Part shown: piece after piece, positions 1 through 11,474 of the stretch | Numbering within the stretch: the stretch's first letter is position 1 | How the letters are laid out: each line of letters opens with the position of its first letter | Notes under the pieces: model-generated | What the model saw: the letters and a program-made list of their open reading frames with translations, nothing else | What the model was told of the DNA's origin: nothing | The model's database searches: none | Source: Hemileia vastatrix | Lineage: Eukaryota > Basidiomycota > Pucciniomycetes > Pucciniales > Zaghouaniaceae | Reading direction: 5' to 3' | Length of the DNA stretch: 64,000 nt | Assembly: GCA_030280995.1 (NCBI GenBank) | Contig: JASXTE010000016.1 | Span: forward strand, 20,214,501-20,278,500 | Made by a program: the position numbers and the translations under genes

Positions 1-55
1 ACTATATACACTTTATGTACTTAATAATCACTAAGATATTGTACTACACATAACA
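1..55 (-). repeat. Copia-B family LTR end fragment
   Basis: The first 55 bases are the reverse complement of the start of the Copia-B LTR seen at 7621 and 29471. They share the order CATAACA, CACTAAG, TTATGTACTTAA, ACTATATACAC. The LTR terminus (TGTTATG when reversed) falls at base 55. The rest of this copy lies left of the window, so solo LTR versus full element cannot be decided. Confidence 0.7.
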
Positions 56-146
56 GGACTGAATCATTCAGGACTAGGGATCAACCATATAATGAAAAAC
101 TACTACGGATCATATCAATTTTAGTGACTATTAATTTAACAACAAT

Positions 147-473
147 CACTGCAGCACATGTTTGTTTAGCCATGATATGCAAAAAATGCGCAACAGTTGT
201 GCAACAGTTGCGAAAAAATTGTTTTTTGCACTTAAGACTCACTCAAGACCTTGACGTGCTAAAATAAATTGCTACATATCGCTAAACCGGAAAGGCTTGC
301 GGTTATCTTGCCACTTATTCCCTGCCAAAAGCGACCTAAACTCATGTTTTTGGTGGAGGATCGGAGACGAGATATCCGCATGTTTTCAGGTTTTTCTGTA
401 GCTGTTGCGTCATTGTTGCGTCATTGTTGCGTCATTGTTGCTCCCCAAGGAAAAGCGAACATTTTTTGCAGTG
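147..473. mobile_element. CACTA-ended MITE, GTTGCG subfamily, copy 1
   Basis: A 327-bp non-coding element with imperfect terminal inverted repeats. The left end begins CACTGCAGCACATG and the right end, reversed, begins CACTGCAAAAAATG. It is flanked by a perfect 3-bp duplication AAT (144-146 and 474-476). Inside both ends are arrays of GTTGCG or its complement CGCAAC, for example three GTTGCGTCATT-like units near 405-440. Termini starting CAC(T) with 3-bp target duplications fit the CACTA (En/Spm) superfamily. No transposase is encoded, so it would be non-autonomous. Confidence 0.75.
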
Positions 474-483
474 AATTTTTACA

Positions 484-545
484 TAACTATTGCGTAATGG
501 TTGCGCCACTGCTGCGCCCCAAGACGAAACGAACATTTGTTGCAG
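484..545. repeat. Right-end fragment of a GTTGCG-type MITE
   Basis: This stretch is close to the reverse complement of the left end of the 2228-2421 element. It shares GTTGCGCCACTGCTGCGCCC and then AAGACGAAACGAACATTTG. Only one end is present, so it is a truncated relic next to copy 1. Confidence 0.6.
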
Positions 546-648
546 TCTATTGAGAGTGAGGCAGGTATGTGTCGCTTCCGCAGGTACCTGTTCCAAAATT
601 GAACTCGAAGTTGCGAAAGCTCACAAACTATTATCGTAGTAGCTATAT

Positions 649-1078
649 CACTACCAACACCATTCGTTACTCTACAAGGCGTAACAAATGCGTAACAGTT
701 GTGTAACGCTTGCATAATAAATACATAACAATCTTAGTGTCCCCTTGCAATCAATAATAATTGTTATGTACTTTTTTTTTAATTTAATTTCTTACAATCT
801 CACCCAGCTAGGGGCATGAAGGGTAGGACTAAGTAGATGTAGGTGCATGATGAGAGGAGCAAGGATGGAGCGGGGAGGGCAATAAATCTATTTGCAAATT
901 TAGTGGTTACTGCGTGAGGGAGATATTATTGGGGAATCTACCGGAAGAGACGAGGAATTTAGCAACTAGTGAACATATGGGAGAGGGAGTGAGGAGACCA
1001 GAGGTATTGTTATGTATTTGTTACACAACCGTTACGCAACTGTTACGCCGTGTGGTGTAATAAACAAATTCGGTAGTG
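649..1078. mobile_element. CACTA-ended MITE, GTTGCG subfamily, copy 2
   Basis: A 430-bp non-coding element. The left terminus begins CACTACCAACACC and the reversed right terminus CACTACCGAATTT. Both reach a GGCGTAACA block followed by GCGTAAC motifs. A perfect 3-bp duplication TAT flanks it (646-648, 1079-1081). The interior has no credible ORF. The right end lies about 220 bases upstream of the gene starting at 1297, so it could overlap that gene's promoter. Confidence 0.75.
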
Positions 1079-1296
1079 TATACTTTAATAAACCTTCCCA
1101 CTTGTTGGAGTTCAGTGTTGAATGGTAACCATTTATCAGTTGGTGTCTGCACAAATACTCTCTTGAAACTTGGAAAACCCACCTTTCCCTTATCTTTTCA
1201 AGTTTTATCAGAAATTAGCTAAATTTTGTGCCTTTCCCCTGTGTGGAAATCCTAAGTCGTCTGGGTTTTGCTCTACTCTGACTTGATCGCAAAAAA

Positions 1297-4200
1297 ATGT
1301 TGATCTTTCCAAACTTTTCAATTTTAAGTTGCCTTTACATTAATTCTCTTCTGTTATGGAAAGGAAAAGCTTTGGAGTATCTCCCATCTTCAGTAACTCG
1401 CAATTTGACGGCTGAATACAATTTTACAGAAAACATCCAAAGTTTAGTTCCAACTGAAATTCAAAATTCTTCATATCCCAAAAACCGAATTGATGAAGTT
1501 TTCTTTGGGAAATCTCATCAACTCTTGGGATCGGAGCTCAATAGCAATAATAAAAATAATCCATCCAAAACCGTTGGGAGAAAAAAAAAGATAGATCTAA
1601 GTAGGTATTTTTCTACTTAAAAATGAGTCAACCCTATAACTTTACTTGTTTTTCTTGTTTTGATTTATTTTATTTATTTATTTATTTTTTAAAAACCCCC
1701 AGACTTTGATTTAAGACGTGACGAAATCCCTATAAACTTTCTCATATCTATTATGCTTACATGTGAGTCTTGTAGCTACATAAGCCAATATCATTTAAGT
1801 CTGTCGACACAAAAACTATAGCTTCCCCAGTTTTTGAGTGGAAAACTCAGTTTTTAAAGGGTTGCATAATTCTCAATAAACTTGGATGGAGACCAGAAGG
1901 TGAGCTTTAGTGTTTTTGGGGCTTTATAAAGAGGTACGAAAGGTATTATTTTAGATTATCGTAGGTTCGTAGAAAGCTCTACTTACTGGTCTCGTGTTCA
2001 AATCATCCGACCTGTGCTCGATGTTTTGCTGTCTACAAACATTGATTGTTTTCAAAATTTAAATAAACTCATCTTTGGAGAGTTTAACGAAAAAACAAAG
2101 GATGTAATTTTAAAAATACAAAACTATTATATTCAAAGTTCTCCTTTAACAATTTGGAATACTGTTCTGAAATTCGCGGGAGTAACTGTAGGACGAATGT
2201 CTAAAATGAGTCTTGGTTAGTTTCTGTCACTATAATAAATGTTCGTTTCGTCTTGGGGCGCAACAATGGCGCAACGATCACGTAACAGTTAAGTAACAAT
2301 TATTTTTGGCACTTAAAGGTCGTAGGTGGGTCTTAAGTGCAAAAAACAATTGTTTCGTAACTGTTGCACAACTGTTGCGTAATTGTTGCGCCCCTTGGCA
2401 AAACAAAAATGTGCTGTAGTGTATCTCACCCGTGTTTTGATGAAAAAAATGTTAATATTGGATCTTCAGAGACAGCCATGAAAATTTTGTTTTATTTTTG
2501 TGTCAATTTAAATGTAGAAAAGGGCGATCTTCCACAAAATGACAACTACAAACAATATAAAAGTGAAATTTCAGAAAAGAGGGCCAAGAATAGCAATTTC
2601 AATGTAATTCCCTCCCTTGATCCAGATCAATTTATGCAAACCCTGATAAACGACTACCAGCAATGTATAAAAAAATACTCAGAAATACTCTTAAAGTCAC
2701 TTGATGACTTTGAGAATCAAGTCCGAATGGAGTATAATAAAAGGAATCTAGAAAACATTGGCGGGATAGGTATGTTCCAATCATGGTTCAACTTTCCTAT
2801 ACTTTGGCCTATGTTGAAGCTTCTTTAGTTCAAGAAAATATTTTTTTTGGAGAGTTTTATCTTGTTTTACTCCTTCAAAAAGACATTATAGATTTTCTAC
2901 CCTGGAAATTAATTCGAAATACTCAAGCGGACAAATTTAGAGTTCAATCTTGGACAAATAATTTTGCCAGTAGGAGGTGGCAATTTAATACTCTCCAGTG
3001 TTGTCAGGATAGATGGCTTCGATTCAGAAAATATCCTCCAGCATGCCAGATACGTAAAGACTTTAATAGCTTGTCAATGCTATCTAGAATTTGTACGCAT
3101 GCAATTGACAACTTTAGTAAGCAAGCTATTTTGTGTCCTAAAGGCATGCTCATGATGAAAGGCAAGAGAACCTCTTTGACAGCTTTTTTACTTGATAGAC
3201 ACTAATAAGGAACTCTGTTCTTGAATGATAAATGCTCAAATATAGATCCCAACATTTTACCACCAAAGACTCTACGCTTAAACAATAATTTCCCCAGGTT
3301 TGATCAACAAATTTTAAAAAGTGTGGAACACAGAAGCAGACTGGAGCGGAAGAGAAAATGTTCAAATTTCTTCATAACTTTTTCCGAGGGTAGATGATTT
3401 TCCCTTTAGTTTAATTTTTTTTTTTGGACTTATCCCTTCAGTTTTATAGTTCCGGTTTTGATGCACGGCATTCTTAAATGTCTTTTTCTTTATGGTGATA
3501 TCTTAAACAGTCTTCCTACCTGCGAGCAAGGTGAGATTTAACTTGAAATTTCTTCAAAAAAAATTTAAGAAAAAGTAACGATCGAAAAAAATCAATGATT
3601 AATTATTGCACTAGATCTGTTGTCTGCTACGCAATTCTCATCCAATTGTCGAATCAACAAATTATTCAACTATAGCTCCAAACTCTTTTATTCATTCGTG
3701 GAAAAGATAGAAAAAATTTTAAGATTAATGAAGAAACCTACGATGAAAGCGATAGATATAATGAAATTTTCAAAAAATGCTGGTTTTCATGAAGGCCGCA
3801 TATATCAACCAAATTTAAAATTTGGAGTGACGCCTTGTGAGTTCTCTATGCGATGACATCTGCCTCTTACCTGTAAAATATTTTTATTTAGGTCTACCCA
3901 CAGATTTCTTTCTCCATAGTTGGTATCATTACTTTCTTGCTTCAAACAATATCACAAATTGGGATTGGAATCTTGTGTTAGATCTGTGGTATCGTAAAAT
4001 TACAGAATATTCAACATTAAATAGTGGAGAAAAACCTTACGAATTCAGTCAACTGTATGAGATGCTTAAAGGTGCAATAGTAAATTTTCAAAATTTTATT
4101 ACGTCCATTTCAGAACAATTTTTGCTTTTAAGTGTTACCCAGATATATTCAACTGAAAAAGGTAAATTCAATTTATATTATCAGATGAGATAATATAGGA

Positions 4201-4399
4201 CTAAAAGCCATTTTATTCTATTCAAACAGAAACTTTCACGAACTCATTTTTAAGTATAAAAGAGGAAATAGAGTCTAGTACATATAAATTGGCTCAAAAA
4301 TCTGGGTTTAATGAATATTCACTTAATAATTACTTTAAATATTCATGGTTGCCTCGAAATTATATTTTTGAACAAAATAGATCAACTAATAAGGTATAG
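1297..4399 (+). CDS. 11-exon gene of unknown function, all introns phase 1
   Basis: I do not recognise this protein. Reconstructed exons are 1297-1600, 1703-1762, 1822-1899, 1955-2215, 2470-2769, 2829-3116, 3210-3389, 3450-3530, 3615-3836, 3892-4161 and 4230-4399 (TAG). The joined frame has 738 codons including the stop and no internal stop. All ten introns begin GT (GTAGGT, GTGAGT, GTGAGC, GTTAGT, GTATGT, GTAAGC, GTAGAT, GTGAGA, GTGAGT, GTAAAT) and end AG, and all interrupt codons after base one. Most are 55-102 bases; intron 4 is 254 because it holds a MITE. The ATG follows an in-frame TGA at 1279. The first 24 residues are hydrophobic and could be a signal peptide, though without a basic N-terminus. 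The protein is rich in Asn, Lys, Leu and Phe, with no repeats or domains I can name. Exon 3 could instead start at 1831 (same phase). Secretion is inference only. Confidence 0.7.
2228..2421. mobile_element. CACTA-ended MITE in intron 4 of the host gene
   Basis: A 194-bp element. The left end begins CACTATAATAAATGTTCG and the reversed right end CACTACAGCACATTTTTG. Both lead into a shared GGGGCGCAACAAT block and CGCAAC/GTTGCG motifs. Flanking triplets are TGT (2225-2227) and TAT (2422-2424), an imperfect duplication. It lies wholly inside intron 4 (2216-2469). Without it and one triplet the intron would be about 57 bases, like its neighbours. Confidence 0.75.
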
Positions 4400-5369
4400 T
4401 TTTTTTAATGAAACATCCGAGCTCAATATAATCAATTAGGTTAATATTTTTTAATCATTAAAAGGGTAGGGGGAAAAGAGTATCTCATGCTGTGAAATAG
4501 CCATAATAAATTATACTTTGCAGTAAAATAGACCAATTTCTCAAAAAAAACAAAAAGACTAAGCATTTTGGGGTTCAAATATCAAAAAGGGAAACAATGG
4601 ATAAACACAAAGTATTCTTGGTGAAGGATGCCATTTGATAATTTGTGCTTAAAGCATACACTACTCCCGTAGCTGGTGAACATGGAAAAATGTGTTTCAC
4701 CGAAAATTCCATAAATATTTACCAGCCACCTTATTCAACCATAAAATTTCTTAACCCTTCAAGAATAGTTGGCACCTGATAGCAGGTTTCTATACTTTTA
4801 ATTAAGTTGAACCACAAAGTGAAAGCATAAATATAACCATTTGCGGTTACCCTTGATCTTCAGGATAAAAATCTGATGTAATAAATTTAAGAGCTATCAA
4901 GGATGAACGTAAAGACAAAATACAAGGGTGAGTCAAAAAAAAGGTCAAGAATCAATGACATGTCAAGTGGTCACAAAGAGGCTAAAAGATGTCAAGGAAA
5001 AAAATCTAATAAATATTTGACAAAAAATTATGAAACAGTAAATTTGATGTAGGTCAGAGTTCAAAGATGGAATGATGGAGGCTATTAATGTAAAAAGGAA
5101 AGTCATGTTTCATGTTGATGTGGAAGACTCGTATGTTGCACCATGAAAAATGAGTGAGGGGGGACATTCATGAAAGTCAGTAGTGAGTTTTTTTCTTGGA
5201 TCAGCATTCATGCAGCATATGGCTAGGATTTAACTAGTGATTCAGAAAATTTTGACTGAAACTCATTTGATAACTTTTTATTTATCTCACTGTAATACTT
5301 ACCTGATCTTGCTAGCCACATCACCTTTTCATGATACCTTTCATCAGTCTTCACATTTATAAAGGTTTA
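4400..5369. other. AT-rich spacer, no gene seen
   Basis: Between the stop of the 11-exon gene and the left end of Gypsy-B copy 1 there is about 970 bases with no convincing ORF, splice pattern or terminal repeat. The proximal part presumably contains the 3' untranslated region of the upstream gene. Confidence 0.5.
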
Positions 5370-5836
5370 TGTCAGGCTGAGATCAATTATAGAGATGTGA
5401 AATAGCTTGAATAGTCATTTTTCTAAAAGATTTTAATGGTCCTATATGAATACTGTAGTAAAAATCCAATAAGTATTGAAATATAACTCAATATAAAGGT
5501 CTCAGTAATTTAAATATCACTAATTATATATGGCTTACAATCTTATAGTTGTTAGAAAAAAAGATGTAATAATTCAGAGACTATTCAAAGACTTTATAAG
5601 TACTGTTGATATGTATTGTAATTTTATTGGTTATATATTTGATTGTAATGATAATGAATGCAGAAAACAAGACCAAAAAAAACCTCTTTTATACCCAATA
5701 ATTCATCTGATGAACCCCTTGATTTACCAACTCTATGCATGGCTAAAGACGCCTTATTCCAGCTAATAAATCTGTCCAAAAAATAAAGAGTGACCAATAA
5801 CATAACTAGAATGTTATCACCTGTCAAAATCCTGTA

Positions 5837-6086
5837 CACCACACAATATGGGGGGCGGACTTGCTAGCGAGTCCACAACCTTGGACCCAAACTCACCACA
5901 GATTGAAAACACATTGAGCTATTGATAAAGGAACCATACAATCAGGAATGAGCACCACTCAGCAGAACAGTTTTAGGTGTTTTTTCAAGTAGAGTTCAGT
6001 ATGGGTTCAGTATGAGTTCAGTCTGAGTTCCATCTGAGTTCAAGTTGAGGACTTGCTAGCAAGTCCACCACCTATATTGCATAGTG
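5837..6086. mobile_element. CACTA-ended MITE, TTGCTAGCAA subfamily, copy 1
   Basis: A 250-bp element beginning CACCACACAATATGGGGGG and ending in its near inverted complement. Just inside each end lies the 18-base palindrome GGACTTGCTAGCAAGTCC (one base altered on the left). The right half carries repeats of an 11-base unit, TGAGTTCAGTC/TGAGTTCCATC. A perfect 3-bp duplication GTA flanks it (5834-5836, 6087-6089). It sits in the LTR of Gypsy-B copy 1. Confidence 0.85.
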
Positions 6087-6144
6087 GTAGTAATAGGGAT
6101 AATGCATCAAAAATAAAGAATAAGCAAAAAAGAGAGTGTATGTA

Positions 6145-7321
6145 TGTCAGTATAGTCTAGTATATGAGTATGATATAAAAGTGTTTATTTATGGTCCTAC
6201 TACTTATTGATAAATGATTTAGTGATTAAACCTCAGGGGAAGACTAATAAAATAGTTCTACTAAAATAAAACTCACAATACTTGGATTTAAATGCGTGCT
6301 AGTGGTGGAAAATAGGTGAATAAAATATAGTTATAGCTTATATAAAGATAATATCAATTTATAATGGCTTTACAATATATTTCTAAATGCTAATAATTGT
6401 ATAGTAGTGTTTGTTTGAATTTTAGTAATTTAATGACAATAAATAACCGTCAAAATCCCTCCTTACTTATACCCAAATCCACTGGAGTGCACAGACCTTC
6501 AATCCAGATGATGTCACTGCTATCCCCGGCAATTACAGCACTGTGAGGGCCCATCACCTCCCCATGGCGTCCACTTCAAGCAGTTTCAACACCCAGACCT
6601 CCAGTAAGGACCCTCCATCACTATTAATGATACCACAGATCTATAACACAAATAGAAAATCCAGATAAAAGCGGACACCATAAAGAAACAGGTAAAATAA
6701 ACAATCAAAAAGAGATTTAATGAAACCAAAAGCATATAAAGGAAACAAATAAAATTTCCAAGCCCCCAATAACATCCCCAAGCATCCACATTAACCCAGA
6801 AATGTCCTTCCAACCCATAAATCCGTGAATAACCATCCAAGGAAGTAAATTAAGTTGTCCAAACTGGGTGTATGCACCTGATATAGGTGTCTATGCTTCT
6901 GTAGGCGTTGTGAGTCCACTGATTTCGTCCATATGACCTAAAATAAGCAGAAAAACAAAGGTTATAGGCTATTAAGGGGCTAAAACCCACTTATATACCT
7001 AAATATACATAATATACTGCATATTTCACTGAATATGAGATTTATGTATACATATAAGCTTATGTATGTCAATAATTACTTCATATCGCTTAAGATAAGT
7101 ATATTATGACTCCATTATCACCTTAATAAGTATTATTAGGCTATGGATAAGCTATTTAAACTACTATAAGTTGTATAATAGAATAATAATTATATATATA
7201 TATAATATAATAATATATATTATTATTTTAACCTTATTTTTAAGATATAAGCTTAATTTACTTAAGGTTATCTTATTTTAAGCATAAGAAATACTCAGTC
7301 CTAGGGATATCTAGGCTGACA
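6145..7321 (-). mobile_element. Solo LTR, Gypsy-B-related family
   Basis: A 1177-bp segment beginning TGTCAGTATAG and ending CTAGGCTGACA, bounded by a perfect 5-bp duplication ATGTA (6140-6144 and 7322-7326). Its end resembles the Gypsy-B LTR end (CAGTCCTGGGGATAT then GGCTGACA) but the body differs, so it is a related family. It interrupts the LTR of Gypsy-B copy 1. Small ORFs inside it are not supported as genes. Confidence 0.8.
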
Positions 7322-7620
7322 ATGTATGTATTACCTTAAAATAAAAGACTAAAAAAAGAAATAATAACACTAAATATTACTCAATATTAAGATGTATCCA
7401 CAGTATAAGTTATGGGGCTAATTATGAGAATAAACTACATGAAATCCCCATTCAAAAATAACCAAAATTGACTGAGAAGCCACCAAAAAACCCAAAAAAG
7501 GGCATGAGATTTGGGGTAACTAAATGCAGTGCTTGGAAGGAGCTTGCATGTGTAAATACTTGACTAATTTAGGATATTTAAGTGTGGTAGTGAATTAAAA
7601 GTGCCAAACTTGAATTTATT

Positions 7621-7801
7621 GTTATGTGTAGTATAATAGTAGCTTAGTGATTGTTAAGTACATAAGGTGTATATAGTCTGTGGTGCAGTTGACACATCTA
7701 ACTCGAGTTCACTCCAGAAAAAGCACTAACACTGCTACTATAGGTGAATAATGAAATATTATTGGTTCATCCCAGAAAAAGTGCTGACACTGCTACCATA
7801 G
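7621..7801 (+). repeat. Copia-B 5' LTR
   Basis: It matches the 3' LTR at 29471-29652 throughout, including TATATAGTCTGTGGTGCAG and two copies of a CACTGCTACCATAG-like block. It is followed by the first bases of a primer-binding region into which Copia-A inserted. Confidence 0.8.
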
Positions 7802-7804
7802 GTT

Positions 7805-8323
7805 TTTTACGCTAGAATATAAATTGCATGAGTCAAATGAGTATAAGTCAAGAGTAAGATCAAAGTTTAAAATAGAGATGCTTCCACAACTGTTGAAGAG
7901 TAAATAAAGAAAAGATTAGATAAAATGTAAGTAAAAGAAGTCAACTGACAAAGAGTAAAAAGAGAGAAACAAGATTGTTCATTGCAGCATAAAATCACAA
8001 TAACATATATGAAAAAATAACTGAGTCAAATGAATATAAGTCAAGAGTAAGATCAAAGTTTAAAATAGAGATGCCGCCACAACTGTTGATGAGTAAATAA
8101 AGAAAAGATTTGATAAAATGTAAGTAAAAGAAGTCAACTGACAAAGAGTAAAAAGAGAGAAACAAGATGGTTAAAAAGTAACAAACGTCTCTCCCTTTTT
8201 ATAGTGAATAGGGCGATAAAAAATTTATGAATCAGGCACGGAATCAAACAAAAATAATTATAAGTTCACAGAGTAATGAATAATTCTTAGTAACTAATGA
8301 ACGGAACCGTTTTTAATCTAATA
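7805..8323 (-). repeat. Copia-A 3' LTR
   Basis: A 519-bp LTR containing two tandem copies of a roughly 200-bp unit that begins near TGAGTCAAATGA (7829 and 8031). The polypurine tract of the element (GTGGGGG in element orientation) abuts it at 8324-8330. Confidence 0.85.
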
Positions 8324-8334
8324 CCCCCACATGC

Positions 8335-9148
8335 TCAATGCTGCAAGTTAGTTAAACCAATAATTTTACAAAAATCCTCATGCTTTTGGCGTGAAAGAGA
8401 TTTTGTCAAAAGATCTGCTACCATATCTGAGGTTGAAACATAATTTACACTGATTTTATTTGAGTCTATAAGTTCCCTTAGCCAATGTAATCGCATGTTG
8501 ATGTGTCTAGTTCTGTGTTGATACAAAGGATTTCTGACGAGGGCAATTGCTCCTTGATTATCATTGAAGATGATGTGAGGTTGATGAGGAATGTTTAAGT
8601 CAGTAAATAACTGGGTGAACCACACGGCATCTTGGCCAACTTCCGACATTGCACGGTATTCAGCTTCAGTTGTGGATAAAGCAACTACTTGTTGCTTACT
8701 TGAATGCCAGCCTAGCAGACCGTTGCTTATCATCAAAGAACCAGAGGTTGACTTACATCCTAAAGAGGAACCCCAATCCGCATCTGCATAGCCACAAATG
8801 TTAGAATGTTGTTCAGATTTTCCTACGGTAAGACCATGGTTGATTGTTTTACGAAGATATTGTAGGACATGTTTAAAATGTTGAATATGATCATTTGAGG
8901 GTGAGTTAAGGAATTGAGATAGTGTACTTGCGGCATAGCCCAAGTCAGGTCTAGTACAAGAGACTAAGTAATTGAGAAGACCAATTGCCTGTCTATAATT
9001 AAATTCTGGGGTTGGGTCATTTGGTGATTTTGGATTTAATTTAGCATTGGGAACTAAAGGTGTAGATGCTGGTCAACAATCGAGCATGTTATATTCTTTT
9101 AAAATATTGTTGAAATACAGAGTTTGAGATAGGTAAAACTCCTTCTTT
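8335..9148 (-). pseudogene. Copia-A RT end and RNase H
   Basis: Continuation of pol after the stop. A short stretch with a second TGA (about 9075) leads into an open 202-codon frame from 8943. It has L-x-Y-L-V-x-x-T-R-P-D-L-type RT end sequence, then RNase H with Y-A-D-A-D-W-G near residue 52, S-T-T-E-A-E-Y near residue 90 and D-N-Q-G-A near residue 124, ending A-D-L-L-T-K near residue 182. These are the standard Copia RNase H catalytic positions and all are present. The stop lies 11 bases before the 3' LTR. The gene would remove RNA from the RNA-DNA hybrid. Confidence 0.85.
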
Positions 9149-9150
9149 TC

Positions 9151-10434
9151 TCAATTACATGAAATTTTTATCGCCAAAATCCAGGAGATTTCTCCTTGGT
9201 CGTCCATTTCAAAATGGTCTTTGAGAGCCTGCTTGACAGAGTTGATGTTCTTTCCGCAAATGACTAAGTCATCGACATGGCAAAAGATATGACATGGATT
9301 ATCAGTGGATTTGTTGGAGAATAAGCAAGGGTCAGCACAATTTGGATAGAAATTAATGGAGATGAAGAAGTCTTTGAGTTTCTTGTACCAACACCTAGGA
9401 CTTTGCTTCAGACCATAAAGCGATTTTTCAAGTTTTAAGCATGAGTCGGGCAATTTTGGGCCAACAAAACCCTCACAAAAGTGAATATAGACGTCTTCTT
9501 CCGGAACCCCATATAGGAAAGCAGTTTTAACATCCATTGGATGAACCTCAAAATTGTTACATGCCGACAGACTTAAGAGAGTACAAAGTGAGGCAAGGCG
9601 ACCAGTGGGCGCAAACGTGTCATTATAGTCAATTCCTTCAGTTTTAGCATATCCTTGCATGCAGAGCCTTGCCTTATATCGTGAGAGATTTCCATCACTG
9701 TTGAGTTTCTTTTTTAATACACACACAGTTCCTAGTAAATTTCTTCCTTTTGGAATGGGAACAATTTTCCAGACTTTATGATTTTCAATGCTTGTAAGTT
9801 CCGACTGTATGGCATTTATCCATTGTGACGAGTCATCACATTTCATTGCTTGAGAAAAACGTTGAGGTACATCATCTTCTTGAACAACCAAATTGCACGA
9901 GTTTTTGTTTCTTCTAGAGTGAGTTAGGATGTTTTCAGGATTTACATCACAACTGATGTTTCTTGGTGCAGGTGTATCTTTATTAATCCAGGTGTAAGCT
10001 TTTACAGAAGAAGGAATAGAAGGATCAGTGGTGTTGAGGTTTGATATGGAGGAAGAAACTTCTTCTGGCGGGACTGGGTTAGAGGATGGATGACTGGTAA
10101 TCAAATCTGGGATTAAAGGAAATTCTGGAAATGGGACAATGGTTGTTTTTGCATTGGTTAGATTATTTTCCATAGAGAATGATTCATCCAAGAACCTGAT
10201 ATCATGGGTGACAATGAATAGATCCAATCCAGGTGAGTAAATTTTATAATTGTGGTGTCCATCAGCATACCCTATAAAAATGCCATGTTCACCAACTGGA
10301 TTAAATTTTGATGTTTGCCTTTGCTTAGGTATATTGTAAACGACATCACAACCAAATGGATGAAGCTTACCATAGGTGATTTTGACTTTTGAATCCCACA
10401 ACTCTAAAGGGGTTTTGTTGTTAATGGAAGACAA
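9151..10434 (-). pseudogene. Copia-A integrase C-terminus and reverse transcriptase
   Basis: The segment has 427 codons. It opens with the Copia integrase tail (T-P-x-E-L-W, then H-P-F-G-C and G-Y-x-x-x-H-x-Y-K-I), followed by a Ser/Pro-rich linker. RT then runs from about residue 190: W-x-x-A-I-x-x-E-L, a V-x-K-x-K-x-N-x-D-G-x-x-x-R-Y-K-A-R-L block, D-V-K-T-A-F-L-Y-G and L-Y-G-L-K-Q-S-P-R-C-W. The catalytic HVDD (F-C-H-V-D-D-L-V-I) is near residue 400. The frame ends at a TAA at 9151-9153, after which RT and RNase H continue. RT would copy element RNA to DNA in the cytoplasmic particle. Active-site Asp residues are intact. Confidence 0.85.
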
Positions 10435-10466
10435 AGGTGTACGGTTTAGTAAATAGTTGGCAGTGT

Positions 10467-11465
10467 TTATGGCTTCACCCCACCATGAACCATCAAGACC
10501 GCAGGTAAATAAAAGTGCTCGTTCCTGTTACCCCTTTCTGCAAATGGATTTTGCTGAGGTGTGTATGGAGCATTCGTCAACAATTCTACGCCCTTTTCAT
10601 TGAATAAGTTTTCAAAAGAACTGTTAATAAATTCACCCCCATTATCAGTTACCACAATTTTTACTTTCTTCTTGGTTTTGTTTTCAGCCAAGTTAATGAA
10701 AGTCTTGAAGAGATTGAAAGTTTCAGATTTTAATGAAAGAAAGTATATGAAACGATACCTGGAAAAACCATCAACTATTTGCAGGAAGTATTTTCTGCCT
10801 CCTTGAGAGATGGGTGCTATTGGTCCACATAGGTCCATGTGGATTACTCCAAGAGCCAAATCAGCATTTGGGAATTTTCCTGAAAATTGTAAACGATGAG
10901 ACTTTGAGGTGAGACAAGGAATACATTCTAGATTTGAGAAATTGTGGTTGGGATACATTAGTCTAGCAGTTGCATTGTTTGGATGACCACAAGCGTTATG
11001 TAGTTTGGGTAGGGATTTTGTCGAAATAATTGAGTTGGCATTCCCAGAGAAGGTGAGAGGAAATGATAAAACATTATCAATAAGGGAGCATTCAATGACA
11101 AAGTTGTTGTTGTTGTCAAAAATTTTGGCACTGTTACCACAACCCTTAATGGAGAAATTTTGACGAAGAAACCATGCAGCCGAAATAAGATTTGTTTGAA
11201 CTTCAGGGACAAATAAGGCATTAGTGATGGGAAAATGTTGTTGATTGAGTAGTAGATCAACAGTTCCTGAACCCTGAGCAAGGATGACCTTGCCATTAGC
11301 TGTAATCAAAGATTTTGAGGATGGATGGAGGGATGAGAAGAATCTACTGTCATTAAAATGGGTGTAGGAAGCACCACTGTCAAGGATCGCAGTGTGGTTG
11401 ATAGGAGAGAGAACAGCCAAAGCTTTTCCTTCTCGTTGTTCACGTTCCCTTTTTCCAGGATGCAT
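10467..11465 (-). pseudogene. Copia-A protease and integrase core
   Basis: The open stretch (332 codons) starts just after gag. The aspartic protease motif AILDSGAS lies near residue 28, with the Copia-type hydrophobic continuation. A gag-pre-integrase segment with H...H and C-x2-C (IPCLTSKSH) follows near residue 185. The integrase core comes next: an H-M-D-L-C-G-P block near residue 210, V-T-D-N-G-G-E-F near 275 and N-A-P-Y-T-P-Q-Q-N near 300 with the expected Glu nearby. A frameshift near 10467 separates it from the rest of integrase and RT. The catalytic Asp residues look intact. Confidence 0.8.
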
Positions 11466-11474
11466 TTTAAAGCA

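Noticed and set aside
2913..3155. An alternative open frame over exon 6 containing P-V-G-G-G-N-L-I-L
   Set aside because: It looks protein-like but cannot be joined to the neighbouring exons in phase without an extra weak intron. The chosen frame is open across the exon and joins both neighbours at phase 1 with good splice sites.
5970..6060. CRISPR-like short repeats (GAGTTCAGTMTG units)
   Set aside because: The 11-base units are contiguous without unique spacers, lie inside a MITE with inverted ends, and the genome is eukaryotic.
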